Source: an uncultured Eubacterium sp. (GTDB lineage Bacteria > Bacillota > Clostridia > Oscillospirales > Acutalibacteraceae). From it: a stretch of 53,075 nucleotides of DNA. Under the pieces are notes generated by a model that ran no database searches, was not told where the DNA came from, and saw only the letters and a program-made list of their open reading frames with translations. This document shows, one piece after another, positions 1-8,226 of the stretch; position 1 is the stretch's first letter; each line of letters begins with the position of its first letter. The translations under genes were made by a program, and so were the position numbers. The stretch is taken from assembly GCA_905234995.1 (NCBI GenBank), contig CAJOJV010000012.1:1-53075 (forward strand). The letters run 5' to 3'.

Positions 1-2
1 AA

Positions 3-122
3 GAAATATATAAGAATTACGGCAGGTATAATGCAGAGCAAATCAGAGAAGATTGCATTAACCGCTTTTCAAAGGCCGCAGTCTGCGAGCAGATTGAAGC
101 TATATATAATCAAATGAAATAG
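3..122 (+). CDS. C-terminal end of a probable glycosyltransferase (5' partial)
   Basis: Frame 3 is open from the window edge to a TAG at 120-122 and encodes 39 residues. It ends in the pattern FSKAAVCEQIEAIYNQM, which resembles the last helix of GT-B (family 4-type) glycosyltransferases, where a phenylalanine-led segment is followed by a helix ending in xxIYxxM. Everything upstream lies outside the window, so neither the catalytic domain nor the start can be seen. A terminator follows within 40 bases, so this is the last gene of its unit. The family call rests on this short tail only. Confidence 0.45.
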   Translation, partial: EIYKNYGRYNAEQIREDCINRFSKAAVCEQIEAIYNQMK

Positions 123-154
123 TGCCGACCGGGGGACTGTCCCCCGGCTGGTAT

Positions 155-198
155 AAAAAAGAAGACCGCTTGGTATATCCCAAGCAGTCTTCTTTTTA
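155..198. terminator. Bidirectional rho-independent terminator
   Basis: A 13-bp stem (GAAGACCGCTTGG at 161-173 with CCAAGCAGTCTTC at 180-192, one G-U pair) has a short AT-rich loop, six A before it and five T after it. It can end both the partial glycosyltransferase on the plus strand and the purF-like gene arriving on the minus strand. A second G/C-only hairpin lies just upstream (CCGGGGG at 129-135, CCCCCGG at 141-147). Confidence 0.85.
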
Positions 199-227
199 TG
201 TCCAACGGTCACCGGTTACCGACCGAT

Positions 228-1640
228 TTATTCCTTTCCGTTCCAGCAGTAGGTGCAGAGCCTGTTTTCGCCTATGCCGATGGATTTAACCATATCGTCA
301 AGGCGCTGATAGCGCAGGGAGGTGAAGTTCAGCTCCCTGCAGATTTCATCAACCATCTGCTGATATTTTTCACTGTCAGGGTCGGCATATTCCTTAAGCG
401 TTTTTTCGTCGGGCATTTTGCCCTCAAGCTTCAGAATAACCCTGCGTGTAATAAGGTCCATATCAGAGGTTGAGCGTGAGAAATTCAGGTATTTGCAGCT
501 GTAAAGAATCGGCGGGCAGGCGGGGCGGATATGCACCTCTTTTGCGCCGCTGTTGTAAAGAAATTCCGTTGTTTCACCAAGCTGCGTGCCGCGCACGATT
601 GAATCGTCAATCAAAAGCAGGCTTTTGCCTTCAATCAAATCGTGAATGGGAATAAGCTTCATCTTTGCAATCAGGTTTCGCTTCGTCTGATGGGTCGGCA
701 TAAAGCTGCGCGGCCAGGTCGGAGTGTATTTAACGAACGGTCTTGTAAACGGCACGCCGCTTTCGTTTGAATAGCCGATTGCGTGCGCAATGCCTGAATC
801 GGGCACGCCTGCAACGATATCGGGCTTAACCTGCCCCGCGTCCCTCTTTGCAAGGTCTCTGCCGCAATTATATCTCATCGTTTCCACGCTAAGCCCCTCG
901 TAAGATGATGAGGGATAGCCGTAATATGTCCACAAAAACGTGCAGATTTTTAAATCCTTACCCGGGGCAAGCAGCGTTTTAACCTCATCGGCAGTCATAA
1001 CCACAACCTCGCCGGGGCCGAGCTCCTTGTAATCCTCATAGCCGAGGTTGAGATAAGCAAAGCTCTCAAAGCTCGCGCAGAAGCCGTTTTCCTTTTTGCC
1101 GAGCACAATCGGAGTTCTGCCGTATTTATCCCTTGCGCAGTAAATGCCCTTCGGCGTTAAAACCATCATGCTGATTGAGCCGTCAACGATTTCCTGAGCG
1201 TAGCGGATGCCGTCAATAAAATTTTCCTTCTGGTTAATAATTGAAGCAACGAGCTCCGTCTGGTTAATATCGCCGTTTTGCATCTCAAAGAAATGCGTGT
1301 TGGTCTTGATGATTTCGTCAACGATTTCATCGGCGTTATTGATTTTGCCGACGGTGGTTATCGCAAAGGTTCCGTGGTGGGAGCGCACCAGAATAGGCTG
1401 CGCCTCAAAATCCGATATGCAGCCGATGCCCATTTTGCCGTGCATATCGTTTGATTCCTTTGTGAATTTCGTTCTGAACGGCGCGTTTTCAATATTGTGA
1501 ATTGCCTTGTCAAAGCCGTTTTCGCTGTCGTAAACGGCAAGGCCGGCTCTCCTCGTTCCGAGGTGGGAATGATAATCCACACCGAAAAACAAATCAAAAA
1601 CGCAATCCTCTTTCGAGGCTGCCGCAAAAAAACCGCCCAT
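228..1640 (-). CDS. Amidophosphoribosyltransferase-like protein lacking the glutaminase Cys
   Basis: 470 residues with the PurF layout: an N-terminal class II glutamine amidotransferase (Ntn) fold followed by a type I phosphoribosyltransferase domain with an intact PRPP loop (LLLIDDSIVRGT, about residues 340-352). PurF makes phosphoribosylamine, the first step of purine synthesis. The mature N-terminus of true PurF is Cys (MCGI...); here the protein starts MGGFFAA, so the nucleophile position is Gly. The start is well fixed: AAGGAGG lies 7 bases upstream of this ATG, so the Cys has not been lost through a wrong start. HxHLGTRRAG after the start still resembles the family. It lies 53 bases downstream of the GH43 gene on the same strand. 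It may use free ammonia, be a regulator, or be a family-specific paralogue; I have a memory of MGGFF-type PurF homologues in other anaerobes. Family call firm, activity uncertain. Confidence 0.85.
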   Translation of the reverse strand: MGGFFAAASKEDCVFDLFFGVDYHSHLGTRRAGLAVYDSENGFDKAIHNIENAPFRTKFTKESNDMHGKMGIGCISDFEAQPILVRSHHGTFAITTVGKINNADEIVDEIIKTNTHFFEMQNGDINQTELVASIINQKENFIDGIRYAQEIVDGSISMMVLTPKGIYCARDKYGRTPIVLGKKENGFCASFESFAYLNLGYEDYKELGPGEVVVMTADEVKTLLAPGKDLKICTFLWTYYGYPSSSYEGLSVETMRYNCGRDLAKRDAGQVKPDIVAGVPDSGIAHAIGYSNESGVPFTRPFVKYTPTWPRSFMPTHQTKRNLIAKMKLIPIHDLIEGKSLLLIDDSIVRGTQLGETTEFLYNSGAKEVHIRPACPPILYSCKYLNFSRSTSDMDLITRRVILKLEGKMPDEKTLKEYADPDSEKYQQMVDEICRELNFTSLRYQRLDDMVKSIGIGENRLCTYCWNGKE

Positions 1641-1693
1641 ATGAATTCCTCCTTAAAATCAATTAAAAAAGCAAGAACACATAGTATCCCTGC

Positions 1694-2641
1694 CTAAATT
1701 CTGTCCTTATATCTTTCGGCAATAATAATGCCGTCCTTAACGTTCAGCCTGCAAATGCGCGCATTTCTTGAGTCAAACGCATTTGCGCCGTTCTCATTAT
1801 GGTAATCCCTTGCATGGTAAACGGCATACCACTGCCCGTCCTCCTTAATCATTGAGTGGTGACCCGTGCCCTCCTCATAATCGTTGGCAGCCAAAACGGG
1901 GTGATATGTGTTTTCATCCGGGAATTTGTTAAACTTAAGCTTGGTTAAATCCTTTTCATCGGATTTAACGCAGGCGTAGCCTATGTAATAGGTGGGCTGC
2001 TCGTAGCAGTTGCCGGAGTACATAACGTAGTGCCAGCCGTCCTCCTCAAAATAGAAAGCGCCCTCAATCGTGTGCCAGTGCTGCCCCTCTTTGTATCTGT
2101 CCCTGCGGTAAATATCCTCGTCAAGAGTCGGCACAACGACCTTAACGGGCTTGCCCTCGGGGGTAAAGGGGTCAAGCATACGGTCAACAACGATGTGCGT
2201 GCCGATGCGCTCGCCCTCAAACTCGTTCGTGGAATAAAAAAGAAACAGACCTGCCTCGTTCTTCACAATGTGCGAATCAATGGAAAACGGGGGTAAAATC
2301 TGCTTCGGGTTGACAAACGGACCCAAAGGGCTGTCAGCCACGGAAACGAACATAGCGCCCCTGTGCCCGCCCTTATCAGGCTCGTCATCATAAACTTCCA
2401 TAGAGTTATACATATAAAATTTGCCGTCAAGCTCAATAACGCTCGGTGCCCAGTATTCGCGCAAATCGCCGTGGGAGAACACCTTGCCGTAATACTCCCA
2501 GCCTTCAAACAGATTGTCGGATTGATAGGCGTAAACCCCGTCATGCCCGGTGGTGTAGATATAGTATCTGCCGCCGCTTTTGATGATATAAGGGTCTGCC
2601 TGACCTATGTAATTATCCTTGTCAACCTTAAGTAAATGCAT
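1694..2641 (-). CDS. Glycoside hydrolase family 43-like protein (arabinosidase/xylosidase type)
   Basis: 315 residues from the chosen start. It has the five-bladed beta-propeller signature of GH43: QADPYI near the N-terminus (general-base Asp), FSIDSHI in the middle (pKa-modulating Asp) and TIEGAFYF (general-acid Glu), with repeated blade motifs such as GRYYIYTT, GKFYMYNS and GWHYVMYSG. These enzymes cleave arabinose- or xylose-containing plant oligosaccharides; the exact substrate cannot be read. No signal peptide, so probably cytoplasmic and acting on imported oligosaccharides. A longer reading starts 30 bases upstream at 2671, but that ATG abuts the -10 box of the promoter at 2672-2700, while AGAGGT precedes the 2641 ATG; 2641 is therefore preferred. 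No transporter genes adjoin it. Confidence 0.85.
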   Translation of the reverse strand: MHLLKVDKDNYIGQADPYIIKSGGRYYIYTTGHDGVYAYQSDNLFEGWEYYGKVFSHGDLREYWAPSVIELDGKFYMYNSMEVYDDEPDKGGHRGAMFVSVADSPLGPFVNPKQILPPFSIDSHIVKNEAGLFLFYSTNEFEGERIGTHIVVDRMLDPFTPEGKPVKVVVPTLDEDIYRRDRYKEGQHWHTIEGAFYFEEDGWHYVMYSGNCYEQPTYYIGYACVKSDEKDLTKLKFNKFPDENTYHPVLAANDYEEGTGHHSMIKEDGQWYAVYHARDYHNENGANAFDSRNARICRLNVKDGIIIAERYKDRI

Positions 2642-2671
2642 AGCTTGACCTCTGCCGAATGTATTACGCAT

Positions 2672-2700
2672 ATTATAAACTATCTGTCAGAATAATTCAA
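2672..2700 (-). promoter_or_regulatory. Sigma-A promoter of the GH43 gene
   Basis: Reading the minus strand: TTGAAT (2700-2695), 17-base spacer, TATAAT (2677-2672). The predicted transcript would start inside the longer possible reading frame, which supports the downstream ATG at 2641. Confidence 0.7.
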
Positions 2701-2743
2701 TTGTAAATATACATAAAATATAAGAATTATCGCCGCTGTTTTT

Positions 2744-2776
2744 TGATAAAGAAAACGGGCAGATATCTGCCCGTTT
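2744..2776 (-). terminator. Terminator after the dGTPase gene
   Basis: A perfect 24-base palindrome (arms AAACGGGCAGAT and ATCTGCCCGTTT, 2753-2776) begins 2 bases after the dgt stop codon and is followed on the minus strand by a T-rich run. Confidence 0.75.
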
Positions 2777-2778
2777 AA

Positions 2779-4005
2779 TCAGAAGGTTATAAGTTCGTTA
2801 TATATTTTGATTGCATAGCTGTCCGTCATACCGCTGATGTAATCAATGATTGCCTGGATGAAAAGCTTTTCATCATCAAGTCTGCCGTAGATTTTTTCGT
2901 TAAGGTATCTTTTTGCCTCCGCCTTAACCTCGTCGGGCAGAATATCCTCCGAAACGTATTTTTTCAGCCAGCTTGAAAAATCGGAAAACAGCATCGGGTA
3001 ATCCTTTTCCCTGAGCCTGAGCGATGCAAAGAGCTCCTTCTCGTCATAAGCCGCAAGCAGCTCATTAAAGATTGAATTAATAACAAGGCTTGCATATTCC
3101 TCAAAGTGCTTCAGGCGCGGATTATCGTAAATTCTCTCGTAGTTAAAACGCTTGATTTCGTTGAGATACTGCGCGTATTCCTCGCTCAGGCAAATGCCGT
3201 TTTCGGGGCTCGAATTCTTGCAGATATCGCTGACGAGCTGATTGATGATAACCGTCGTGTTCACTGCGTCGGACTTGAAATGCCTTGCAAAAGCCTCAAG
3301 CGTTTTGTAATCGCTTTCATCAAGCAAATGAAGCCTTTTTGCATCCTCAATATCCCTGCCGACGTAAGCGATTTTATCCGCCAGCTTAACTACGCAGCCC
3401 TCCCAGGTGCAAGCCTCGTATTCGCCCGGGTTTCTGAAATCGTCAAGGTCTATGTAATCGGTTCTCGGGAACAGGCGGTTTTTGTTAACCTCGCCGCAGT
3501 GTGAAATAATGCCGTCCCTCACGGCGTAGGTCAGGTCAAGATTGCGGAAATTCATCTGCTCGTCCTCAAGCAGCTCAAGCTTATCGACAAAACGCAACCC
3601 GTTCTGCTCGTGCCAGAAGCTTTTGCCGAGGTGCTCAAGGCTCAGATTTCTGATCATTATCTCGCATTTGTGTCCGAACGGCGCGTGCCCCAGATCGTGT
3701 CCGATTGCGATTGCCTTGGTCAGCTCCGTGTTAAGCCCGAGCGCGCCTGCAATAGTGCTGCTCACGGATTCAACGTGCGCCACGTGCTCCATTCGGGTGC
3801 AGATATGGTCGTTGCCGATATTATAAAAAACCTGCGTTTTGTGCTTTAAGCGCCTGTAAGCAAGGCAGTGCAGAATTCGGGTGTAATCCCTGGCAAATTC
3901 ATTGCGAACATCGTCGCTTCTTCCGTAAAGCTCTGTTTGGCGCGAGGTTAAAATTTCCCAGCTTTCATTGCTTCTGTCAGCCTTAACAGCTTCAAATTTT
4001 TTCAT
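2779..4005 (-). CDS. dgt: dGTP triphosphohydrolase-like HD-domain protein
   Basis: 408 residues. The HD phosphohydrolase metal site is intact: RMEHVAHV (first His), then GHDLGHAPFGHK with the HD pair, and a later Asp in the helix KLADKIAYVGRD. The N-terminal R-N-EFARDYTRILHCLAYRRLKHKTQVF segment is the typical start of bacterial dGTPase-like proteins, which remove triphosphate from dNTPs and tune the dNTP pool. The usual HKGE of the family reads HKCE here. It is the last gene of the operon MATE transporter, peptidase-like protein, dgt, with only 4 bases between it and the gene before, and GGAGT ahead of its ATG; a terminator follows the stop directly. Substrate specificity within dNTPs is not readable. 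Confidence 0.88.
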   Translation of the reverse strand: MKKFEAVKADRSNESWEILTSRQTELYGRSDDVRNEFARDYTRILHCLAYRRLKHKTQVFYNIGNDHICTRMEHVAHVESVSSTIAGALGLNTELTKAIAIGHDLGHAPFGHKCEIMIRNLSLEHLGKSFWHEQNGLRFVDKLELLEDEQMNFRNLDLTYAVRDGIISHCGEVNKNRLFPRTDYIDLDDFRNPGEYEACTWEGCVVKLADKIAYVGRDIEDAKRLHLLDESDYKTLEAFARHFKSDAVNTTVIINQLVSDICKNSSPENGICLSEEYAQYLNEIKRFNYERIYDNPRLKHFEEYASLVINSIFNELLAAYDEKELFASLRLREKDYPMLFSDFSSWLKKYVSEDILPDEVKAEAKRYLNEKIYGRLDDEKLFIQAIIDYISGMTDSYAIKIYNELITF

Positions 4006-4009
4006 AAAA

Positions 4010-4612
4010 TCACTCCGATATATTATATAAAATCATACCGCCCTTTTGCGAAAAGCCGCTGTTCCACAGTGCGGAAAAATCAATCCAGTCAGGCGTGCTG
4101 TAGGTCAGTGCGCGCACCATTCTGCTGCCGTCATATTCGGCATAGCCAGTCAGCAGAAACCAGTGCCACTCGTAGTCCTTCAGCCGTTTGTCCTTGTTTA
4201 TCAGGTTTAAAAACGGAATCGGAATGCCGTTTTCAATCTGTCTTTTTATTGCCTCAAAGGCAGTGCTTTCACTCTCGTTGCCGTCAAGCGCAGAAACGGA
4301 TATTCTGCTTTCGCCCCTGTCTTTTAGAAAAGCATTAAAGCCTTCAACAAAAATTCGCGTGTTATTAATGCCGCTCATTCTCGGGTGAAGATATGGCTTC
4401 ATAACCGATGTGAATTTAACGTAATCCTGCCTGTTAAGCGGCGATTTGCCAAAGGGGTAAAGCGCCGTGCCGAAATTGAGATCAAAGTATATGCTGCTGT
4501 CGCAGGCGCTAACTGCCGCGCAGCCGCCAAGACGCATAAAGGGATCGGTCAGCCAGTCCTGATTGCCGCCCTCGGATGTGCCGATATGAAACATTTTAAT
4601 TTCTTTTCTCAT
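4010..4612 (-). CDS. Papain-like (C39-type) cysteine-peptidase-like hypothetical protein
   Basis: 200 residues, no signal peptide or membrane segment. I do not recognise a named family. The arrangement LGGCAAVSACD near residue 30, EWHWFLLTGY near residue 150 and a following TPDWIDFSALWNSG resembles the Cys, His and Asp blocks of papain-like C39-type domains (GxxxC...A, then H-W-x-x-x-T-G-Y, then an Asp). The substrate is unknown and catalysis is inference. It sits between a MATE transporter (ATGA overlap, start 4612) and dgt (4-base gap), so the three are one transcript. A second Met (MFHIG, 6 codons in) has no ribosome site, so the overlapping start was kept. Confidence 0.6.
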   Translation of the reverse strand: MRKEIKMFHIGTSEGGNQDWLTDPFMRLGGCAAVSACDSSIYFDLNFGTALYPFGKSPLNRQDYVKFTSVMKPYLHPRMSGINNTRIFVEGFNAFLKDRGESRISVSALDGNESESTAFEAIKRQIENGIPIPFLNLINKDKRLKDYEWHWFLLTGYAEYDGSRMVRALTYSTPDWIDFSALWNSGFSQKGGMILYNISE

Positions 4613-5976
4613 TCCTTATCCTCTTTCGGAAGCGTTTTAATGAACGCAATTAAAAACGGCAGCGCAGTCAGGCAGGAAATAACGTAGCCGATGGGCTGTG
4701 CGATTTCAATTCCCGTAACGCCAAATAATTTCGGCAGTATCAGCACAAGCGGAATAAAATAAAGTCCGTTTTGAGTGCAGGCAAGGAAAAATGCTCTGCC
4801 GATTTTGCCGATTGCCTGAAAGGTCATATTTGCAATCATAACCGTTGCAAGCGAAACGATTGCAATGCAGAATATTCGCAGCGCAATGCTGCCGATTTCA
4901 ACAACCTCCGCTTCTTTCCTGAAAAGCGAAATTATCTGTGGCGCAAATATAAAGCAGCTTGCTCCGAGGCAGGCAACAACAGCTGTTGAGAACGCCCAGG
5001 TAAACTTTATTGCAGAGCGCACTCGGCTGTATTTTTTTGCCCCGTAGTTAAAGGAGCAGACCGGCTGAAAGCCCTGCCCGATACCTATGCAGATACTGAA
5101 CATCAGCATTCCCACCTTGGAAACGATTGCCATTGCAGCGATGCAGACGTCGCCGTAAGCGCCTGCCTGCAGATTGAGCGCCATTGTTGAAATACTGCCA
5201 AGCCCCTGCCTTGCAAGGCTCGGAAGCCCCGTGCCGATAATTTCGCCTATCAGCTTTGGGTTAAAGCTGAAATATTTCGGGCTGATTCGGCTCTGTGTTT
5301 TCTTTCTCAAAAACATTGTAAGCAGAATGCACAGGCTTACGTATTGCGAAATCATCGTTGCAAGCCCCGCGCCGTCAATGCCCATATCAAGTGCAAAAAT
5401 GAAAATAGGGTCAAGAATAATGTTCAGCACGCCGCCCGTAGTAAGTCCAATCATTGCAAGCGCAGCCATGCCCTCGTATCTCAGAATGTTGTTTAAAACG
5501 CAGCTTGCGGTCATTGCAGGCCCTGCCAGAAGAATGAATTTCGCATAAGCGCAGGCATAGGGCAAAATTGTTTCTGTGCTGCCGAGAATTCGCATAAAGG
5601 GCTTAAGAAAGATAAGTCCCAGCGCCATTATTATAATTCCGCAAAGCAGGGAAAGGAAAAAGCCTGTTGAGCTGTAACGTCTTGCGCTTTCTATATCCTT
5701 TGCTCCAAGATGTCTGCTGATGCAGCTGCCGGAGCCGTGGCCGAACATAAAGCCAAACGCCTGCAAAACTGCCATCAGGCTGAAAACGACGCCTGCCGCG
5801 CCGCTTGCCGCAACGCTGATTTTTGAAACAAAATATGTGTCAGTCACATTATAAATAGTGGTAATCAGCATACTGATAACGGTTGGTAGGGCAAGCCGCA
5901 TTATTAACTTTTTAACAGGCGTTTTCGTCATTTTTTCAAACTGAGCCACCGCCTGTGCCTCGCTTTTGTTCTGCAT
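4609..5976 (-). CDS. MATE family efflux transporter
   Basis: 455 residues with about twelve hydrophobic helices in two similar halves, typical of NorM/DinF-like MATE transporters that export cationic drugs or metabolites using Na+ or H+. Family features seen: PVKKLIMRLALPTVISMLITTIYNVTDTYFV in the first helix (split here only for description), FMFGHGSGSCISRHLGAKD at the end of helix 2, and GIGQGFQPVCSFNYGA in the second half. A longer reading begins at a TTG (6003) next to the -10 box; the ATG at 5976 is preceded by AAGAGG and gives the usual N-terminus, so it was chosen. First gene of a three-gene operon, with a strong promoter at 6009-6037. Substrate unknown. Confidence 0.88.
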   Translation of the reverse strand: MQNKSEAQAVAQFEKMTKTPVKKLIMRLALPTVISMLITTIYNVTDTYFVSKISVAASGAAGVVFSLMAVLQAFGFMFGHGSGSCISRHLGAKDIESARRYSSTGFFLSLLCGIIIMALGLIFLKPFMRILGSTETILPYACAYAKFILLAGPAMTASCVLNNILRYEGMAALAMIGLTTGGVLNIILDPIFIFALDMGIDGAGLATMISQYVSLCILLTMFLRKKTQSRISPKYFSFNPKLIGEIIGTGLPSLARQGLGSISTMALNLQAGAYGDVCIAAMAIVSKVGMLMFSICIGIGQGFQPVCSFNYGAKKYSRVRSAIKFTWAFSTAVVACLGASCFIFAPQIISLFRKEAEVVEIGSIALRIFCIAIVSLATVMIANMTFQAIGKIGRAFFLACTQNGLYFIPLVLILPKLFGVTGIEIAQPIGYVISCLTALPFLIAFIKTLPKEDKE

Positions 5977-6008
5977 TGTGCTGCCTCTTAACTTAATATT
6001 CAAAATAT

Positions 6009-6037
6009 ATTATATACCAATTGCTTTCGTTTTTCAA
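6009..6037 (-). promoter_or_regulatory. Sigma-A promoter of the MATE-peptidase-dgt operon
   Basis: Minus strand: TTGAAA (6037-6032), exactly 17 bases, TATAAT (6014-6009). It is back-to-back with the plus-strand promoter at 6090-6118. Confidence 0.8.
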
Positions 6038-6089
6038 TTTCATAATAATTATTTTGTAAAATAAGGCAATTAATTAAATAAAATAGTTG

Positions 6090-6118
6090 TTGAAAAAATG
6101 CTTATAATGCGTTAAAAT
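6090..6118 (+). promoter_or_regulatory. Sigma-A promoter of the sugar dehydratase gene
   Basis: TTGAAA (6090-6095), 17-base spacer, TAAAAT (6113-6118), followed 19 bases later by the ribosome site AGGTGG (6137-6142) and the ATG at 6150. Confidence 0.75.
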
Positions 6119-6149
6119 ATATAAATAAAATACATTAGGTGGTAAACTA

Positions 6150-8030
6150 ATGAGAAAAATTAACAGAAGCTTTAACAGCTATCTGAAGCAGATTGCTATT
6201 GCAATTGCCGATTTGCTGCTGTTTTTTGCCGCAAATTGCGGAATAGTATATTTTACGAATAATGGGCATATTCTTGACACGGCATTCAGCAGAGTGTTGA
6301 TAAGCGTGCCGCATCTGGTTATAACAAGCGTTCTGATGATTGCAATCAATATGGCCTTAATGCTTTATCGCAGCGTCTGGAGCTTTGCCAGCATTGATGA
6401 AATTGTCAGAAACCTGATATCCGCAGCCCTGAACACTGCCATGCTTTTTTGCGTGGACTGGCTTTTGTTTGAAAAGGCGCTGGCGTTTGAGGAGGCTTTG
6501 CCCTTCTATGCTTATCTGCTGTTCTTTATGGTTGAATTCTTTATGCTCTGCGTGCCGAGGCTTGGCATCCGTGCATATAAAAGAGCCTTCAGCTGGCTTG
6601 CCACGGGAGCCTCAAAAAATCAGAAGAGGATAATGATTGTCGGCGCGGGCTTTATGGGCAATTTCTTTATTAATGAAATCAACTCAAACGTAAACCGTAA
6701 CGGCAGAGCGGTTGTTGCGGTTGATGATAATCCCGCAAAGCTTAATAAAAGAATTAACGGCGTTCGTATCAGGGGAACCTGCGAGGATATTCCCGCGCTC
6801 GCCGAAAAGTATAGTATCAACACGATTCTGATATGCATACCCTCTGCCTCAAAGGCGCGCCAGCGCGAGGTTATTGAGATTGCAATGCGCACTAAATGCG
6901 AGGTTAAGATTTCCCCCTCGGTTGATGAATTTCTTGAGGAGGGCGGCAAAACCCGCAGAATCAGAAATATTGAGATTTCGGACCTTCTTGCGCGTCCCGA
7001 GGTTACGCTTGATAAAAAGGTCTGCCGTTATCTGATAGGGCAGACGGTGCTCGTAACGGGCGGCGGCGGTTCAATCGGCTCCGAAATTTGTATGCAGGTT
7101 GCAAGATATAACCCAGCAAAAATAATTATTTTTGATATTTACGAAAACTGCGCCTTTGAGCTTCAGAACGAGCTCAATAAAAAGTACGGCGATTCGGTTG
7201 ATATTTACGTGCGCATAGGCTCCGTCAGGGATACGGACAGATTGCGCGAGGTGTTTGACGAATTCAAGCCCGAGGTTGTGTTCCACGCGGCGGCTCATAA
7301 GCACGTTCCGCTTATGGAGGACAGCCCTTGCGAGGCGGTTAAGAATAATGTTTTCGGCACGTATAACGTTGCAATGATTTGCCGCGAATACGGCGTTGAA
7401 AAAATGGTAACTCTTTCAACCGATAAGGCGGTTAACCCAACGAACGTTATGGGCTGCACAAAGAGAATCACTGAAATCATTATTCAGTATATGGATTCTA
7501 TCAGCCTCAACACCGTGTTCACCGCGGTTCGCTTCGGCAACGTGCTCGGCTCCCACGGCTCTGTTATTCCGATTTTCAAAAAGCAGATTGAGGAGGGCGG
7601 CCCCGTCACCTTAACTCATCCGGATATCACAAGGTATTTTATGACCATTCCCGAGGCTGCTCAGCTTGTTTGCCAGGCAGGCGGACTTGCAAAGGGCGGT
7701 GAGGTTTTCGTGCTTGATATGGGCGAGCCCGTTAAGATTATGGATTTGGCAGTTAATATGATTCATCTTTCGGGCAACGAGGTTGAGGATATCGGCATTG
7801 AAATCACGGGTCTGCGCCCGGGCGAAAAGCTTTATGAGGAGCTTGCAATGGAAAGCGAGCTTGAAACCCGCCAGACCACGGCGCTTGAAAAGATTTTCGT
7901 TAATCAGCCGATGGAGATTAATCCGATTACGTTCAAGGAAATGCTTAAGGAGCTTGAGGGAGCGAACGATGATAACGTCCGTGCAATCCTCAAAAAATAC
8001 GTTCCCAATTATAATCCTTCAGATAATTAA
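6150..8030 (+). CDS. Membrane NDP-sugar 4,6-dehydratase (CapD/PglF family)
   Basis: 626 residues. Four N-terminal membrane helices (about residues 10-140) lead to a first nucleotide-binding region (IMIVGAGFMGNF, about 160) and then an extended SDR dehydratase domain: NAD loop TGGGGSIGSE (about 302), HAAAHKHVPLMEDSP, LSTDKAVNPTNVMGCTKR and GLRPGEKLYEEL. In this family the usual catalytic Tyr of YxxxK is Met (here MGCTK), as known for PglF-type UDP-GlcNAc 4,6-dehydratases. It probably makes a 4-keto-6-deoxy sugar nucleotide for capsule, glycoprotein or teichoic acid building, at the inner face of the membrane. It has its own promoter and terminator and stands alone; the nearest possible partner is the glycosyltransferase tail at position 1. 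Substrate is inferred from the family. Confidence 0.9.
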   Translation: MRKINRSFNSYLKQIAIAIADLLLFFAANCGIVYFTNNGHILDTAFSRVLISVPHLVITSVLMIAINMALMLYRSVWSFASIDEIVRNLISAALNTAMLFCVDWLLFEKALAFEEALPFYAYLLFFMVEFFMLCVPRLGIRAYKRAFSWLATGASKNQKRIMIVGAGFMGNFFINEINSNVNRNGRAVVAVDDNPAKLNKRINGVRIRGTCEDIPALAEKYSINTILICIPSASKARQREVIEIAMRTKCEVKISPSVDEFLEEGGKTRRIRNIEISDLLARPEVTLDKKVCRYLIGQTVLVTGGGGSIGSEICMQVARYNPAKIIIFDIYENCAFELQNELNKKYGDSVDIYVRIGSVRDTDRLREVFDEFKPEVVFHAAAHKHVPLMEDSPCEAVKNNVFGTYNVAMICREYGVEKMVTLSTDKAVNPTNVMGCTKRITEIIIQYMDSISLNTVFTAVRFGNVLGSHGSVIPIFKKQIEEGGPVTLTHPDITRYFMTIPEAAQLVCQAGGLAKGGEVFVLDMGEPVKIMDLAVNMIHLSGNEVEDIGIEITGLRPGEKLYEELAMESELETRQTTALEKIFVNQPMEINPITFKEMLKELEGANDDNVRAILKKYVPNYNPSDN

Positions 8031-8062
8031 AAAACAGACACCCGATTGGGTGTCTGTTTTTC
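8031..8062 (+). terminator. Terminator of the dehydratase gene
   Basis: Directly after the stop: AAACAGACACCC (8032-8043), loop GATT, GGGTGTCTGTTT (8048-8059), then T run. Confidence 0.9.
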
Positions 8063-8065
8063 CTT

Positions 8066-8187
8066 TGCCCTGTTAAAATAAAAAACAACAGGGCTCTCCT
8101 CTCGGGCTATCGAACAGTCCACCGGACTGTTCTCCCAATCGGCGCACAATCTGCGCGCCTCTTGGAGGTCGTTTCTCGCCCTGTTAA
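8066..8187. repeat. Hairpin-rich intergenic element next to tRNA-Val
   Basis: No ORF. It is bounded on both sides by nearly the same sequence, CTGTTAAAATAAAAAACAAC at about 8072-8091 and CTGTTAAATAAAAAACAAC at about 8181-8199. Inside are a perfect 9-bp hairpin (GAACAGTCC 8112-8120, loop ACC, GGACTGTTC 8124-8132) and a second G/C hairpin (GGCGCA...TGCGCGCC, 8141-8159). The left part carries ACAACAGGGCTC (8087-8098), which also occurs in the T-arm of the neighbouring tRNA-Val (8236-8247). It looks like a repeat inserted or duplicated next to the tRNA; no function can be read. Confidence 0.55.
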
Positions 8188-8222
8188 ATAAAAAACAACA
8201 GACACCTGATGGTATCTGTTGC
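8188..8222 (-). terminator. Terminator of tRNA-Val
   Basis: On the minus strand the tRNA is followed by an 11-bp stem (CAACAGATACC, loop ATCA, GGTGTCTGTTG; plus coordinates 8196-8221, one G-U pair) and a run of T. With CTTTTT on the other side it can also work on the plus strand. Confidence 0.8.
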
Positions 8223-8226
8223 TTTT

